Positions 1-12,028 of a stretch of 64,000 nucleotides of DNA are shown here, in pieces (the stretch's first letter is position 1; each line of letters starts with the position of its first letter). This DNA comes from Edolisoma coerulescens (taxonomy: Eukaryota; Chordata; Aves; Passeriformes; Campephagidae), in contig VWZW01001014.1 of the NCBI GenBank assembly GCA_013397115.1, positions 789,766 through 853,765 on the forward strand, read 5' to 3'. The translations under genes and the position numbers were made by a program. A model generated the notes under the pieces. It did not search any database and had not been told where the DNA came from. It was given only the letters and a program-made list of their open reading frames with translations.

Positions 1-386
1 TGCTAATTTAAACATGTCTGAATACTAAGATACAGCCTGAGGCTGTTTGCTTTTCCTTGCATTTGTATTCTTGTCTTGTTGGGGCAAGCAGTGATCCAGA
101 AATGTAAATACAGGCTGTATAACCTATGAGAGCAGCTGAACACAGAAAAATTGGCCAGATACAGCCTAAGATAAGTCACTACGTTTAAAACTTCAACTGT
201 GCTTCTCAGATCAGCCCGAAGTACAAGTTAAGGCCTATTCTCTGCCATCTACATGGACAAACTAGGATTCTTCTGAGTTGTAGTGCCTTTTACTGCTCCT
301 TCCCTCTTGCGAATGTACTGATGCTGGAGATAGATGTTTCTGCTTCAGATCAGGGAGTCACAGTGTTTATGCATCAGACCAGGGAT

Positions 387-865
387 TCATCATAGAATCA
401 TTTGGGTTGGAAAAGACCTCTAAGGTAGTTGAGTCCAACTGTGGCACTGCCAAGTCCACCACTAAACCATGTCCCCAAGTGCCACATCTGCATGTCTTAA
501 ATACCTCCAGGGATGGTGACTCCACACTTCCCTGAGCAGCCTGTTCCATCACCTAACAACCCTTTCAATGAAGCAGCTTTATTGAACAGCCAGCCTAAGC
601 CTTCCCTGGCACAGCTTGAGGCCATTTCCTCTTGTCCTGTCTCTGGCTGCCTGGAGGACAACCCCCACCTGGCTACAACCTCCTTTGAGATGGTTGTAGA
701 GAGCAATTAGGTCCCCCGAGCCTTGTTTACTTGAGACTAAACAACCCCAGCTCTCTCAGCCTCCCCTCATCCTACATGTGCTCCAGACCCTTCACCAGCT
801 CCATTGCCCTTCTCTGGACACACTCCAGCACCTCATTGTCTTTCTTCTCCTCACACAGTGACTTC
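387..865 (-). mobile_element. CR1 LINE fragment (3' part), reverse orientation
   Basis: On the + strand it opens with catagaatca / tttgggttgg / aaaagacc, the reverse complement of the CR1 3' end, and runs through the familiar antisense blocks (cctccagggatggtgactcc, aggccatttcctcttgtcc, cttctctggacac). That order means the element points to the - strand and is 5'-truncated, as most CR1 copies are. It is diverged and carries no intact reverse-transcriptase frame. Confidence 0.85.
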
Positions 866-3800
866 ATAGAGCGAGATTTAAAATGTCAGGCAGCTCTTGG
901 GCTACCAGTGAAAGCACTGCAGGAACCTGCTGTTCTTCTGTGTTTGGTTCAGTTAGCATGATAGAGATGTCTCTTCTGAGAAGTCTCATAGCTCTTGTGT
1001 GTAAGAAACTGCATGGAAAAACAGCAACAAAGAAGAGATAATAATAGTAAATAATAATTAAAAAAAGCTTTATAAGAAGGATCTTTATGTTCATATTTCA
1101 GGTCCTTAGCCATCTGTTCTGTTTCTCCAGGTTAGGAAGAGACTTCTGAGAACTCAGTTACCACAGAATTGCTACCCTCCTTTCTGCTGAGCCATAACCA
1201 GTTAGGAGGACATAAGTATGATGGGGCAAGAGCACTGGCTCACAAGTGAAGTCTTACTTCACCCCGCTTTGGGAATTCGTCTCGGAGCTTAGGACAGCCA
1301 CTCATACCAGTGGCATAGCTCTAAAAGCAGCATGCAGCATCTGATCAACAAAAGTTTGCCAGATGCTGTTGTGATACACATTTTGGCTGACTTCTGACTA
1401 TTCTGGGGCCTCTTCCATTTGCAAGTTGGCATTCAAGGTAAGGTCAACATTTGCCTACAAATCCTGCCAAACCTTTCCTCCATCACCATTAGAAGCACAC
1501 AGAAGTGTCCCCTTTTGCTTTGCCTGCTAGCCAGTAGGCATCCACAACTGCCAGGTTAAATTGCCCCCTTTGTTGTACCTGCCTGGGGGTGTTTGGTGCA
1601 GGCATCTAGCTGAATGGATGTGGAGAAAGACCAGGATTTTATCCAGGTCTTATCTTTTATCCAGGATAGCACCTTAAATCTCCCTTTTTACACCTTGGTG
1701 TCAACCTTATTGCGCCTGAGTGTGCCTGCGTTCGAGGTTTTCCTGTTTCTTCAGTCTCCATTGAATGTACATCCTCATCAGACAGAGGAAAGGAATTCCT
1801 TAGTAGCTCTTCAGTTAAATATAATTCATACAAATCGAGAAACAAGCACACCAATACATGAGTCTCACCTCATAGCAGAAAAAACTATTCTGCAAATACA
1901 TAGTAGCATCCAGATTTTTCTTTTCCAAGATTCTTCCAATAATATTACAGCCAAGAGGTTTTCTCTCTTTCTGTCTCTCTCTCTTTTTTTTTTTTTTTTA
2001 AATCAATATCAGTTCTTTAAGCAGTTTAATTTTGTGTGGCACTGTAATAGCAAAGTCTAGTGTATGGGCTAAAGCTAATTTCTGGAATTGCAGCCAGAAG
2101 AAACTAAGAGGCAACAATATACAAAACGTAGTCTCAGTTGTTCTGAATGTATGCATTGCACCCTGGAACCCTCTGAGATCTCAGCTGGTTCTCAGTATTT
2201 TTCCTGTACTTTAGATTGTCCAGATGAAAACATGAGAACATCCAAATGAGATGGATGTCATGGATGGATGTTGCCCATACAAGAACAGAACTGGAAGGAA
2301 AATTTAGAACTTAATACTTTTAGGAGGACCTGGAGAAGGTTAAACACTTGTATTTGGTCTGAGATGTTGGTTTTGCCTATTAAATGTGAAAATGATGAAT
2401 TATTAATGTTCTTGTTAACATTAAATAGCAAAGCTGTATTAAATTCTAGAGTGCTTTACTGAAGTGATTAGGTAGAATGTGGCCTTTAGAGTTTTAAAGG
2501 AGATATATGGCACAGCTAGATACAGAAAAATAGTCTCCCCAGCTGAGTATCAGTGAGCAACTCCATCAGGATTGTGAATATAATTAGCACCTTTCCTGAT
2601 AAAAATTCTTTCAGTTTTTACATGTTTATTTAAAAGAACTGGAATAATTTTTTCAAATAAAACCAGCTGCACTTCTTAAGAAGTACTTGTCTTTAGAAGC
2701 TCTTTACAAATGGCTTTTTGTGTATACATAGTGAATATATTAATGCTTTTTTTTATATCCTGGGTCAAGTTGTCCTGAGATCAAATGAGGCAGATGTGCA
2801 GAACAAGAGGAATGAGAAGGAACAAAATTTCCATTGAAGTGTCTGAATCTGTTAAAGAATGGGATTTTCCTCAGTAACTGTGCAGAGCCATGCTTAATGT
2901 ACCTTTTAAAATGTACCTTTAAGATATGAAGAGTTGCCTTGGAACTGGAACTGGCCAGTTGACTGGAAAGTCAACTGATTGCACTGCCTTAAATGTAGTG
3001 GGAGGGCACCAAAAGGAGGATTGAGTCCACCAGATTTGTTCATCTAGCTCGCACCTGAATTTTAGGCGCTCAGACAGTATTCCTAAGTCTCCTTATGCCA
3101 TTAATTATTGGTTTAGAGGACAAGGACCCTGGAAAGCTCCTACACGGAGCTCATGTCTTACCAAACTTTGGCAACTAAGTTCTCCCGAGGAAGAGTTCCT
3201 GCTTTTTCTTTAATTGTTTAGGCAGCAGGCACAGATTGAGGAGGTTTGTGTCATTAGGTATCTACTGTTTCAGTGGGTTCCCTTCAGCAGGGCATGATTT
3301 CTTCTTTGTATTTTCAGAGCACCAAGCTCTGCTGAATCTTTTTGCAGTGGCCTGGAGCAGCACTTAATTGGAAATATTCAGTGTTAATATCTGTGATGGC
3401 TCTGAAAATCAGGATGAGAATCTTACCTGGCTGTGAGCCAGGTCACATCCAGGCTGTTCTTCCACTTCCACCTCCTTGTGTGATACCATTCAGAAAGTCT
3501 CAACACTAACCATTACCTATCTGTTCTGCTATATATAAAGCAACTGATATTCTTCTCTCCCAATATATCTGTTTACTGGAAGAGTGATAGGACTTTTTTA
3601 TCATTTTTGTCAGCAAACATAAGAGGTTGAGAATCACAGCACTTACAGGAACCCTAATACTAGATGCCTCTCTGGAACAGTCTTGTTTTAAAATAAAGTT
3701 CTAGAAGACAGTTTTTTCTTCCTTCAGTTTGTATAAAGGTTCACTACATGTTCCGCTTTTATGTTTCATGTTGTTATCACAACAACAAGTTTCTTGGCTG

Positions 3801-6800
3801 AAAAATCATTTATTCTAGGTAGTAAATGTTTCATTATAGTTAACAATAGTGAGGTTTCTTTCAACATGAGGTATAATGGAGATAACACTGCCAAGAAAAG
3901 TTAAATTACTACTTCCCACATTATAAGCCTGAATCGTTGAGGCTTCCTGGGTACCTTTTCATAGCAAGTTTCACTAGCAGGAGAAAAATTAGCAGTTTTC
4001 AGAAAGTGTGAATTTGATAAAAGGCACCTTTATGCTTCATCATTGCTATATACACAGATTTGCTTCTAGCAACTGTAACAGACATTTGCACATGCTAATA
4101 TTCCAAAAAAAAAAAAAAAGGATATTTGAAGTCCATGAAAAGAATGCCCTTAAAATAATGTGATGATTATGGAGTCTATTTAGAAACTTCAGTTATGGAG
4201 AGATTTCGTTCTCTTCAGTGTTTCTCAAAAACACACTCTGCTAATCTGTTTTGTCTGATTAATATCAGATTCAGAGTCTCTTCATGATTTATTTTCATAA
4301 AAACAGATGTTATAATTTGTAGTGGAATGGAGACATATTCTGGGCATTATGTAACCTCCTTTGGCATTAACTTATGCTACATGTTTTTCCTTCATTTTGC
4401 CACAACATTGTTATTGTACCCAAATGGTTCTCAACATGTTTCCATAGATACTTGACATGTTCAGACTGTGCAATACATGCCTTGGTCTCACAGATAGCTC
4501 TTGTTTTTAGACTCTGAGATCTGCTACACCCATAGTTTTCAAATCATAATCGATACTGGTTATAACACAGCAATTTTGTTAACATATTTCAGTGCTGTCC
4601 CCCAGCTCTTCTTTTGTAGCCTGTGATGAATTTTGCAACATCTCTGCTTGCCCCTGAAGTTTGCATAGAGTGCTATGGGCTCCCTTAGTGGGAACCCTCT
4701 CCACACCTGCAGGTATTGGGAGAGGTGGGGGACTGAAGGTGAAGGCTCCAGATCAGGCAAGAGAAAGAACAGATGATTTGGGAAAACTGTATGAGCATGA
4801 AGGACTTATGGAGAAACAGCTAGATGCTGGAGCCTCCCTATAGATAGTCTGGCCTGATGTGACACTTCTGTGTTTGCATTAGTTTGAGGTTCTCCTTCAG
4901 AAGTTGCTGCTCTGCTTGGGCCCTGCTAATTAGCTCCAAGTTTTTTTAGTTAGCTCCTAACCAGAGGACTTGTCACAGCACTTGTAGGCAATTGATTGGA
5001 TCATATTTTAAGTCACTGGGAGCAGTGATGTACCTGAATCATTCTTTTGTGCTACCCCAATCTATTTCTGCCTCCTGAGATGAAAAGGAAGGACCTGGCT
5101 GACATCAAGAACAGATACAAAGTATGCTTTGTACATGCACAACAACTCTTTGACTGTCTTTTGTAGAGAGCTTTTCCTCTTCCACAGACTTAATTTCTTG
5201 CTGTTTCTTTAAAATCCTACTGGTTCAATGGCCAACCTCAGCTGGCAGGGAAGGCAAAGGAGTTAGATTTCTTTTGAAGTAAAGACGATTGTTACTTCAA
5301 AAGCAGGTCAGCGGATGGGCTTGGACTGGGAAATGACATTTTATCTGGATGTTTTGAGAGACTTGAAAACCTCTGGGTTGCAGCTGCAACGTATCTAGGA
5401 AGGAGTATGCTCTATGAGCCAGATCAAACAGGCTGAACACCCCAAAAAGTACAAGAGAACATCTTCCAGTCTTCTGGTACAGGTATTTTTACAGGCCCTG
5501 CTGAGATGAATGTAGGAGCCTATGCTGGGACTAAGCTAGGGCAGCGCTACCTAGAAGCACGGGTGCCCCAGCCACTGGATCTGATGGAGCAAATCTGCAT
5601 CAGCCATTCCCACTCATTAACTGTAATTTTTGTCAGTGGAGAAGTACAGGAAGTAATAAATGATTACCTAGTAGTCCCCATCCTCTCAATTTAATTTAGA
5701 AAATTTCTAGTATGCAGATCTTACACAAGTGGAACAGATTACAGCTGTATGGCCTTCATATTCCTCTGCCAAGTATTGCTTATGGTAATTTTCCCAAACT
5801 TAAAAAAAGAAATTATAGAGAAAAGGCAAGATATGTTTTATCTTAAGTTATTATTATATACATATACATATATATATAAGTTATCTTAAGTAATTTTTGA
5901 TAATTCCTTATTATGCCAAAACAGTTAAAATACATTCAAAAGAAGTAAACAATTACTTTTGTAATTTCCAAATGGAGACAGTTTGAAAATCTTCAGCCTT
6001 TTGTAGATACCAAGTGGTGTCTACATGTCCAGGAAGCAAAATTATGGACATGGTCTTTATCAGCTCATGTTGCAAAGGAGACCAGAAGAAGAAAAAGCAT
6101 AATTAATATGAAAAAATGTCATTTATGAGTTTCTGTGTTTCTAAATTAGAAACTGACATTAAAAAAAAAAATCATCAATAGTTTTGGTTTGTTCAGTTTT
6201 TGCTGAACGAAGTAGCAGTTTTGCTGCTAATCAAAGTCAGTCTGAAATTTGGCACTCACCTGCAGGCTGTTCTGCTTCAAAACAGAGCATTGGCCAAATA
6301 TATGCAATAGGTAGACTAATAACAAATTTTTAATAGGAAGGAAAGTATTCTCTGTGTTCATACACTTGAAAGGATGTTTCAGACTTTTCTGTGTATATTC
6401 AAGAGCAGATATGCCAGGATAATGGCACTTTATCATTGCAGTTTGACTCCTGCCAGGGCCACATTTGCTGTTGGCTAACAAAAGTGTTGATGTCAATGCA
6501 GCTATACCACTTGACTTTTCAGCTGTTCATCTTTAGATTTCTGTCAATGTTTACCTGTAACAAAATGCTCAGAAAAGTGAAAGCACTGGAAGTTTCTGCT
6601 TCCAATTGTGACAGAGACGAGCATGAAGATTTACGTGACTGTGCATTCTTTGCGTGCAAGTGTATTGACAAAGATTAGGTTGTGTGCAGGAGGATGCACT
6701 TTTTTAATATTTGAGCTCCACACAACACATTACAGTAGCTGAGCATAGCTGTCTGAAATTAATAGTTCATCATTGTGATTTAACTAGAGAATAACAACAA

Positions 6801-7462
6801 TTCTATTCCTTCTGCAGAGTGGCATTAGTTCGTGGCAGCATATTGATTTGTAGGATTTAGATCTAACTCTCCTAGCTTGAAAGATTTAGTATCTCTGACT
6901 TCTTCCCGTGGTTCATCATGGTTTGCAGCATTTGTTTCTTGTAGTATCAGCCTTAAGTGTATTGTAGGTAATAAAATGTACTTCAGGTGATAAATGAGGG
7001 CATGTAGAACTGGAGTTGTGGAGTGTCAGCTTCTGGGCTAAATATCCATGTCAGAATTTCCAGTGGCCATTGCAGGGGACTGGACTCACTGAGATGCTTC
7101 CTCCCATTCCTGTGTTCCTGACGGAATTCTTTGAGCCTTTCAACAAAATATTCCAGGAGGTTTGATGATGTTTACTTAAACTTGCAGAAAGCTTTTTTTA
7201 AAAAGTCCCTTGCAAACAGTGCCTGCAGCTACTACAAATGAGTGGTTTAAGGTCACTTCAGGAGTCACGGTCAAAGATATTACCAAAAGCAGGTTTTAGT
7301 ATAAATTTGTGGAAGCATGACTTAACAGAGTTTGATGGCAAGGTTCACTCTATTACTACGGAGATGAAGCATACAGGGAAAGTAGAATTATAATCAATTT
7401 TACATGGCCAGGGCCATGGGTAAGGGTAAGGGTGCAAGGGCTAAGTAAAAGAGATTTCCCCA

Positions 7463-7713
7463 TTGAGTCATGAGTTATGGAGTGGACCCCCTGCTTTCTA
7501 AACTTTTGATGGAACCTAAGTGCAGCTCAATCCAAACTTTATCTCAGACTTCGCCAATGGGATATCTAAAGGACTTAATAGGTAAATCCTGCTGTTGAGT
7601 CACAAGATTCAGAATGGACTCCCTTGCTTTCTAAACTCCTGAGGCAGCCTAGGTGTGGCTGAGTCCAGTCTTAGCCTCAGACCTGGGCAGTGGTTTATGT
7701 CTGAAGGATTTAG
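7463..7713. repeat. Diverged tandem duplication, period about 132 bp
   Basis: Copy 1 (7463-7594) and copy 2 (7595-7713) align over most of their length: ttgagtca / ttgagtca, ccctgctttctaaac / cccttgctttctaaac, then the tail atctaaaggacttaat / gtctgaaggatttagc. Many substitutions separate them, so the duplication is old. Confidence 0.75.
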
Positions 7714-7729
7714 CAACGCTCAATAATTG

Positions 7730-8260
7730 ACTAATTTAATATTTACAAAGTGATTCAATAGGATTAACCTTAATCAAAACAGTAACTCAGTTATCTCTGG
7801 GTGTTTAAATCAATTCACACATGCACGCACACAGACACAAAGATGTGTGTGTGCATGTGTGTATGTATTTATATATATGCACAGAGGTACTTGTTAAAAG
7901 TTCCACTTTGTTTCACTGGAGTGTCAGTGAATTACTCACACTGAATGTCTTGGCATTTCTCAGTGGGAGAGGCTTGAGTGTCAGGGACTGGGGTATGTCA
8001 GCCCAGGCTGACTCATCAGCTTTTGGTGACAGTCCTCCTGGTACTGCAGCTTGACAGTCTGCAAGCTCTGAGCAGCATCCCACTCTGAGGGACATGATGG
8101 TACAGCCTGCTGTGGTCTGGTAGAACTCTGAGGGCCTCACTTAGGACCACTGTTTATAGGGTCACAAGATGATTGCCTTTTTTTTCATTAGACCATTTCC
8201 ATCCTGGCTATAACCCAAGTTGATAATTACTGAAATTATTCAAAAGCCCAGTTTCACTGG
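7730..8260 (-). mobile_element. Possible old LTR-type repeat
   Basis: This stretch is more G+C-rich than its surroundings, and its - strand has a TATAAA box (8158 down to 8153) followed by text that I associate with avian endogenous-retrovirus LTRs (gatgagtcagcctgggctga and acactccagtgaaaca). No terminal inverted TG..CA ends, poly(A) signal at a sensible distance or target-site duplication could be fixed. It may instead be unrelated intronic sequence. Confidence 0.3.
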
Positions 8261-9162
8261 GGTTGTGATTCAGGTGTGTAATGTTCCAAGGCTATATGGG
8301 GATGACCAATTATTTCTTGTTCCCCACCTTTGATCAGGCAACAGGTGTCCCTGATACGAACAGTGCCATTCCACTGTAGCCATGCAAGAGTTCCTGGTAT
8401 GGTCAAGGGACATTTCACTGCCCAGCTCATTACACAAAGGCCAGGGCCTAACGAGAATTATTGAAATTGTAGAGCTGGCTTGAGGAGGTAGAGCAGAGCC
8501 TGGGAGGGGTAGGGGATGCACCACCACAAAGCCCTGTACTGAGACTGCAGGACTGCCATCCTTTTGGGCACCTTCTCTTACAGAAAGTCTGGCATTTCTA
8601 ACTCTCTATGTTATATAATTTTACTGGCACAATATAACAGCAAGAATAAACACTTACTAGGTAATATAAAACTTGGACAACAAAGTCCTGTCTCTGCAGA
8701 ATCAGTGGAAAAATCTTAACCTTATCAATGGGGTCACTTGGTGTGTTTGTACTGTCTGCAGGTTATGATGGCTGTCCAAGGTGGGCTAACCTGCATGTTC
8801 AGAGGAGTAGGCTGGGCATGTTCAAGGAAAGCTTCATAGGGCCTGATGTATTCATGGTCCAGATAGTCTCCAAACCACCCAGTGAAGACAGTATCTTGCC
8901 ATACTCTGCAGAGAATGCTTGCAGTGACCACTCACTGGCTGCAGTGAGACAAGTCTCAGTTCAGAGCTCTGCTAGAGGACATGGAGCAACCCGGTCTAAA
9001 GAGGATTAGGATGTAATTTTCCATGAAGACAGTAATTTTCCATCCACTATTGACCCTTGTTAGCAAAGAGCTGATCAAGTGGAATACGGGGCCAAATTGT
9101 TCCCGTGTGCCTAATGAAGGGGGCTGTGCCCTGGGGCCCTGGTGCATATCCAAGAGGTCTTA

Positions 9163-9605
9163 CATTCATAGATTTATTGAATCACAGAATGGTTTGGCTT
9201 GGTAGGGACCTTTAAAGATCGCTTAGTCCAATACTCCTGCCAGGGGCAGGGACACCCTTCACTATATCAGGTTGCTCAAAGCCCCAATTTTGAGCACTTC
9301 CAGGGATGGGGCATCCACAGCTTCGCTGGGCAACCTGTTCCAGTGTCCCACCAGCCTCACCGTAAGAAATTTCTCCCTTATGTTTCATCTAAATGTGTCC
9401 TTTTTCAGTTTAAAACCATTACCCCTTGTCCTCTGGCTATAGGCACTGGTAGTAATTGTCTTTTTTACAAGTCCTGTTTATGTACTGAAATACCACAATA
9501 AGGTCTCCCTGCAACCTTCTCTTTTCCAGGCTGAACAACTTCATTTTTTCCAGCAGAGCCATTTGGCCTTGTATTGCTTGATATCCACCCTTCCTGCCAC
9601 AGTGT
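9163..9605 (-). mobile_element. CR1 LINE fragment (3' part), reverse orientation
   Basis: It starts with aatcacagaatggtttggct and continues with caggttgctcaaagcccc, acttccagggatggggcatc, agtttaaaaccattacccct and aataaggtctccctgcaacc, all standard antisense CR1 3' sequence. The copy covers only the 3' end and is non-coding. Confidence 0.88.
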
Positions 9606-10726
9606 ATATAGTTGTGGCAGTTGCTAAGCATGCGAGGGATGAGGAAATGCTAAAATAGCAATGCTTTTCAAACAATAGAAGTTAAATAAAAAATAGTAGT
9701 GCTTATAGCATAGTATGGGACTACTTGCTATTTTTATCATGATCGTGCTTTTGTACTGCTGCTCCTTGTACATGCATTTGTATATCACCCAGTTTCACAG
9801 TTAAATTAAAAAGGATGAAGAACAACAGACACATGTAAAGGGATTCGGAGTTACAGATTGCAGAGCTAACAAACCCTTCAGATCTGCAGTGCAGTAATTT
9901 GTACTGTGTTATGGCACACTGGGTTTCAAAGCAATTCATACTCATTAGCAGAGAAAGTTAAATGTTTGTTTCAGCCTGATTATGGAGAAAATGGGTAATT
10001 TCAGCACCTAGTTAAGTGTATTACCTGCCTTTGTTAGATTATCATGTTTTACACTTGGTTTGTACTAATCCTTTTCAGAATTTATCAAAATAGAAATCTC
10101 AGCCATAATTTTCATTCTTCCCCTTACAAACTGGATGTTATGAAAAGACAGTAAAGAAATTCTGGGGGGTAAAATCTGATCTCATACATCCTTGTTAAGC
10201 TACCTGACCCTTTATTGTTCTGGATTTTGGCTAAATACATGAATGAAGGCCAATTAAGTTACTAATTCTCTAACACCAGTGAAGGCGTGACTGTCAGTAA
10301 CCCCAAAGTAACAATGTTGTCAGGACTTCCCTATTTCCACTTGGTTTCAAATCTATTCACGTTACTGCTGAAAGTGATGTATTTTAAAATAATATACTTT
10401 AAACAACATAAAACAGCTGTTGCCACCTCTCCCCACCCCTCATGAGAATCCCATTCTGCCAGTCAAAGTGCTGTCCCAGGAGACAGTCTCTGGTGACAGT
10501 GCCAGCACTGACAATTGTCGTGGTCCTCACGCAGCAAAAGGCCTTCTAATGGCTTAGAAAAGTTATTAGAAAAGAATATTAGCTTCCCATTTTAAGGAGG
10601 TATTTTACCAAGTCAGTATTGGGGCTGTTTTTAAATTTATTTCTTTCAAAATCACAACAGAATAAATCACTTTCCACAAATGCCAATAAAGCATGAGAGT
10701 CTGCGCCTGCTGTAAAACTAAAATCT

Positions 10727-11090
10727 GAAATTTTAGCTAAAATTAATTAAGCAGTCACGTGTTCCTTTTCCCTCTTGCTTTCAAGAAAAAGTTAAAAAAT
10801 AAAAAAGTAGCAAACTAGCATGACCTTTAAAACTAGAGAGGTTTAGTGCTTGTACTCCAAAATGAAAGGTTCAGGGTAACCAAGCAGGAATTAGCTATGT
10901 AGATTTTAGCTATGTAGAAATTTTAGCTAAAATTAATTAAGCAGTCACGTGTTCCTTTTCCCTCTTGCTTTCAAGAAAAAGTTAAAAAATAAAAAAGTAG
11001 CAAACTAGCATGACCTTTAAAACTAGAGAGGTTTAGTGCTTGTACTCCAAAATGAAAGGTTCAAGGTAACCAAGCAGGAATTGGCTATGT
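10727..11090. repeat. Young tandem duplication, period 190 bp, about 1.9 copies
   Basis: Copy 1 spans 10727-10916 and copy 2 spans 10917-11090. They agree base for base over about 174 positions except for two that I can see (caggg / caagg and ttagc / ttggc). Each copy opens with the palindrome ttttagctaaaa. The last 16 bases of copy 1 are not repeated after copy 2. Confidence 0.95.
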
Positions 11091-11823
11091 CTATATAGCT
11101 GTGTAGCTGTATAGACAGCACTCTGGCTAGAATGGAAATAGAGTAGAAATACTTAAAAGAAATTAGAATGTGCTTTCCCAGTAGAGCAGCTAGGACTGCA
11201 TTTTACCACACATGTCCTTGTAGTTCTAGGTTTAGTGATAAATAGTGGAAATTCCTCTCAGTTAGGGATCTTTGTCAAGCTCTGATGCGCAGCAGTGTAG
11301 AGAGTTTGTCCTGTTGGAAAAAGGGAACAAGGGGAAGCTATCTGAGGGTGCATCAGAGGGTGGCACATGAGGGAGAACATTCAGGAGCCATTCCAAACAG
11401 GCATCCTGCACCCAGACCTGCTCTCATTTCCTCTCTTGCCCTGAAAGTGACTCCTTTTCACATAGTATGGGCACTGGCCCTCTCCCCTTTATGGGGTCAT
11501 ATGGATGACTCAGAGCATGGAGGGAGAGAAAGCAGAATGTGTGAAGCTCCTGTTTACCCTGCTTAGTCAAGTCTGACATCAACATGTTTCCTCTGGATCT
11601 TAAAAGCGGGTCTTGGTAACTCAGACCTAGTTCTGAGTCACTGGGAAATGGCCTCTTGGCATTCTGCGTTGACTTTTCCCAGAGTAACTTGAGAGTTCCT
11701 GAGGACTTTTCAAAGGCACTCCTATGACAGGTACTCCTGTTACAAATCAAACCGGATTTATCAGAAGGATCTCAGTCTGTGCCATTTTTAAATTTAAGTC
11801 TTGTAAATGTCCTTTTTTTTCAG

Positions 11824-12028
11824 AAATGAGAAGAAATATGTAAGCAGATACTGGAAAGAAGTGAAAGTTGGAGACTTCGTGCAGCTTCGCTGTAATGAAA
11901 TTATACCTGCTGACATATTGCTGCTCTCCTCAAGTGATCCCGATGGGCTGTGCCATATAGAAACAGCCAACCTGGATGGTGAGACTAACTTAAAACAAAG
12001 ACAAGTGGTGAGGAAGTTCTTAGAACTG
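11824..12028 (+). CDS. ATP10A: ATP10A exon A: actuator domain with DGET loop
   Basis: Acceptor tttttttcag at 11814-11823, donor ctg|gtaagt after 12028. The first base finishes a codon split after its second base; 68 full codons follow and the exon ends between codons. The peptide runs from NEKKYVSRYW through VGDFVQLRCNEIIPADILLL to KQRQVVRKFLEL. The dephosphorylation loop LDGET is at 11972-11986 (DGET at 11975-11986), the P4 equivalent of TGES in other P-type pumps; its Glu drives hydrolysis of the aspartyl phosphate. The PAD box (IPADILLL) is also intact. The preceding exon, which should encode helices 1-2, is not in this window. Confidence 0.95.

Larger units (their letters stand above)
1..11823. 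other. Upstream intronic sequence of ATP10A
   Basis: No exon with conserved coding is seen on either strand. Since exon A begins mid-protein with a split codon, this stretch is presumably the intron before it. It holds CR1 fragments at about 387-865 and 9163-9605, a probable LTR-like repeat around 7,730-8,260, a diverged duplication at 7463-7713 and a young tandem duplication at 10727-11090. Short low-complexity runs include a pyrimidine tract near 1,960-2,000 and a TA-rich stretch near 5,850-5,880. The rest shows nothing I can name. Confidence 0.75.

Noticed and set aside
1614..2060. 148-codon frame
   Set aside because: It runs through a pyrimidine-rich low-complexity stretch and resembles no known protein.
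7421..7440. Telomere-like gggtaagggtaaggg
   Set aside because: Only two or three imperfect units; it is not TTAGGG and is too short to be an interstitial telomere.
1..11823. Search for the upstream ATP10A exon encoding helices 1-2
   Set aside because: No segment on the + strand encodes the conserved TTKYT / NLFEQFHR-type sequence of that exon, so it must lie before the window.
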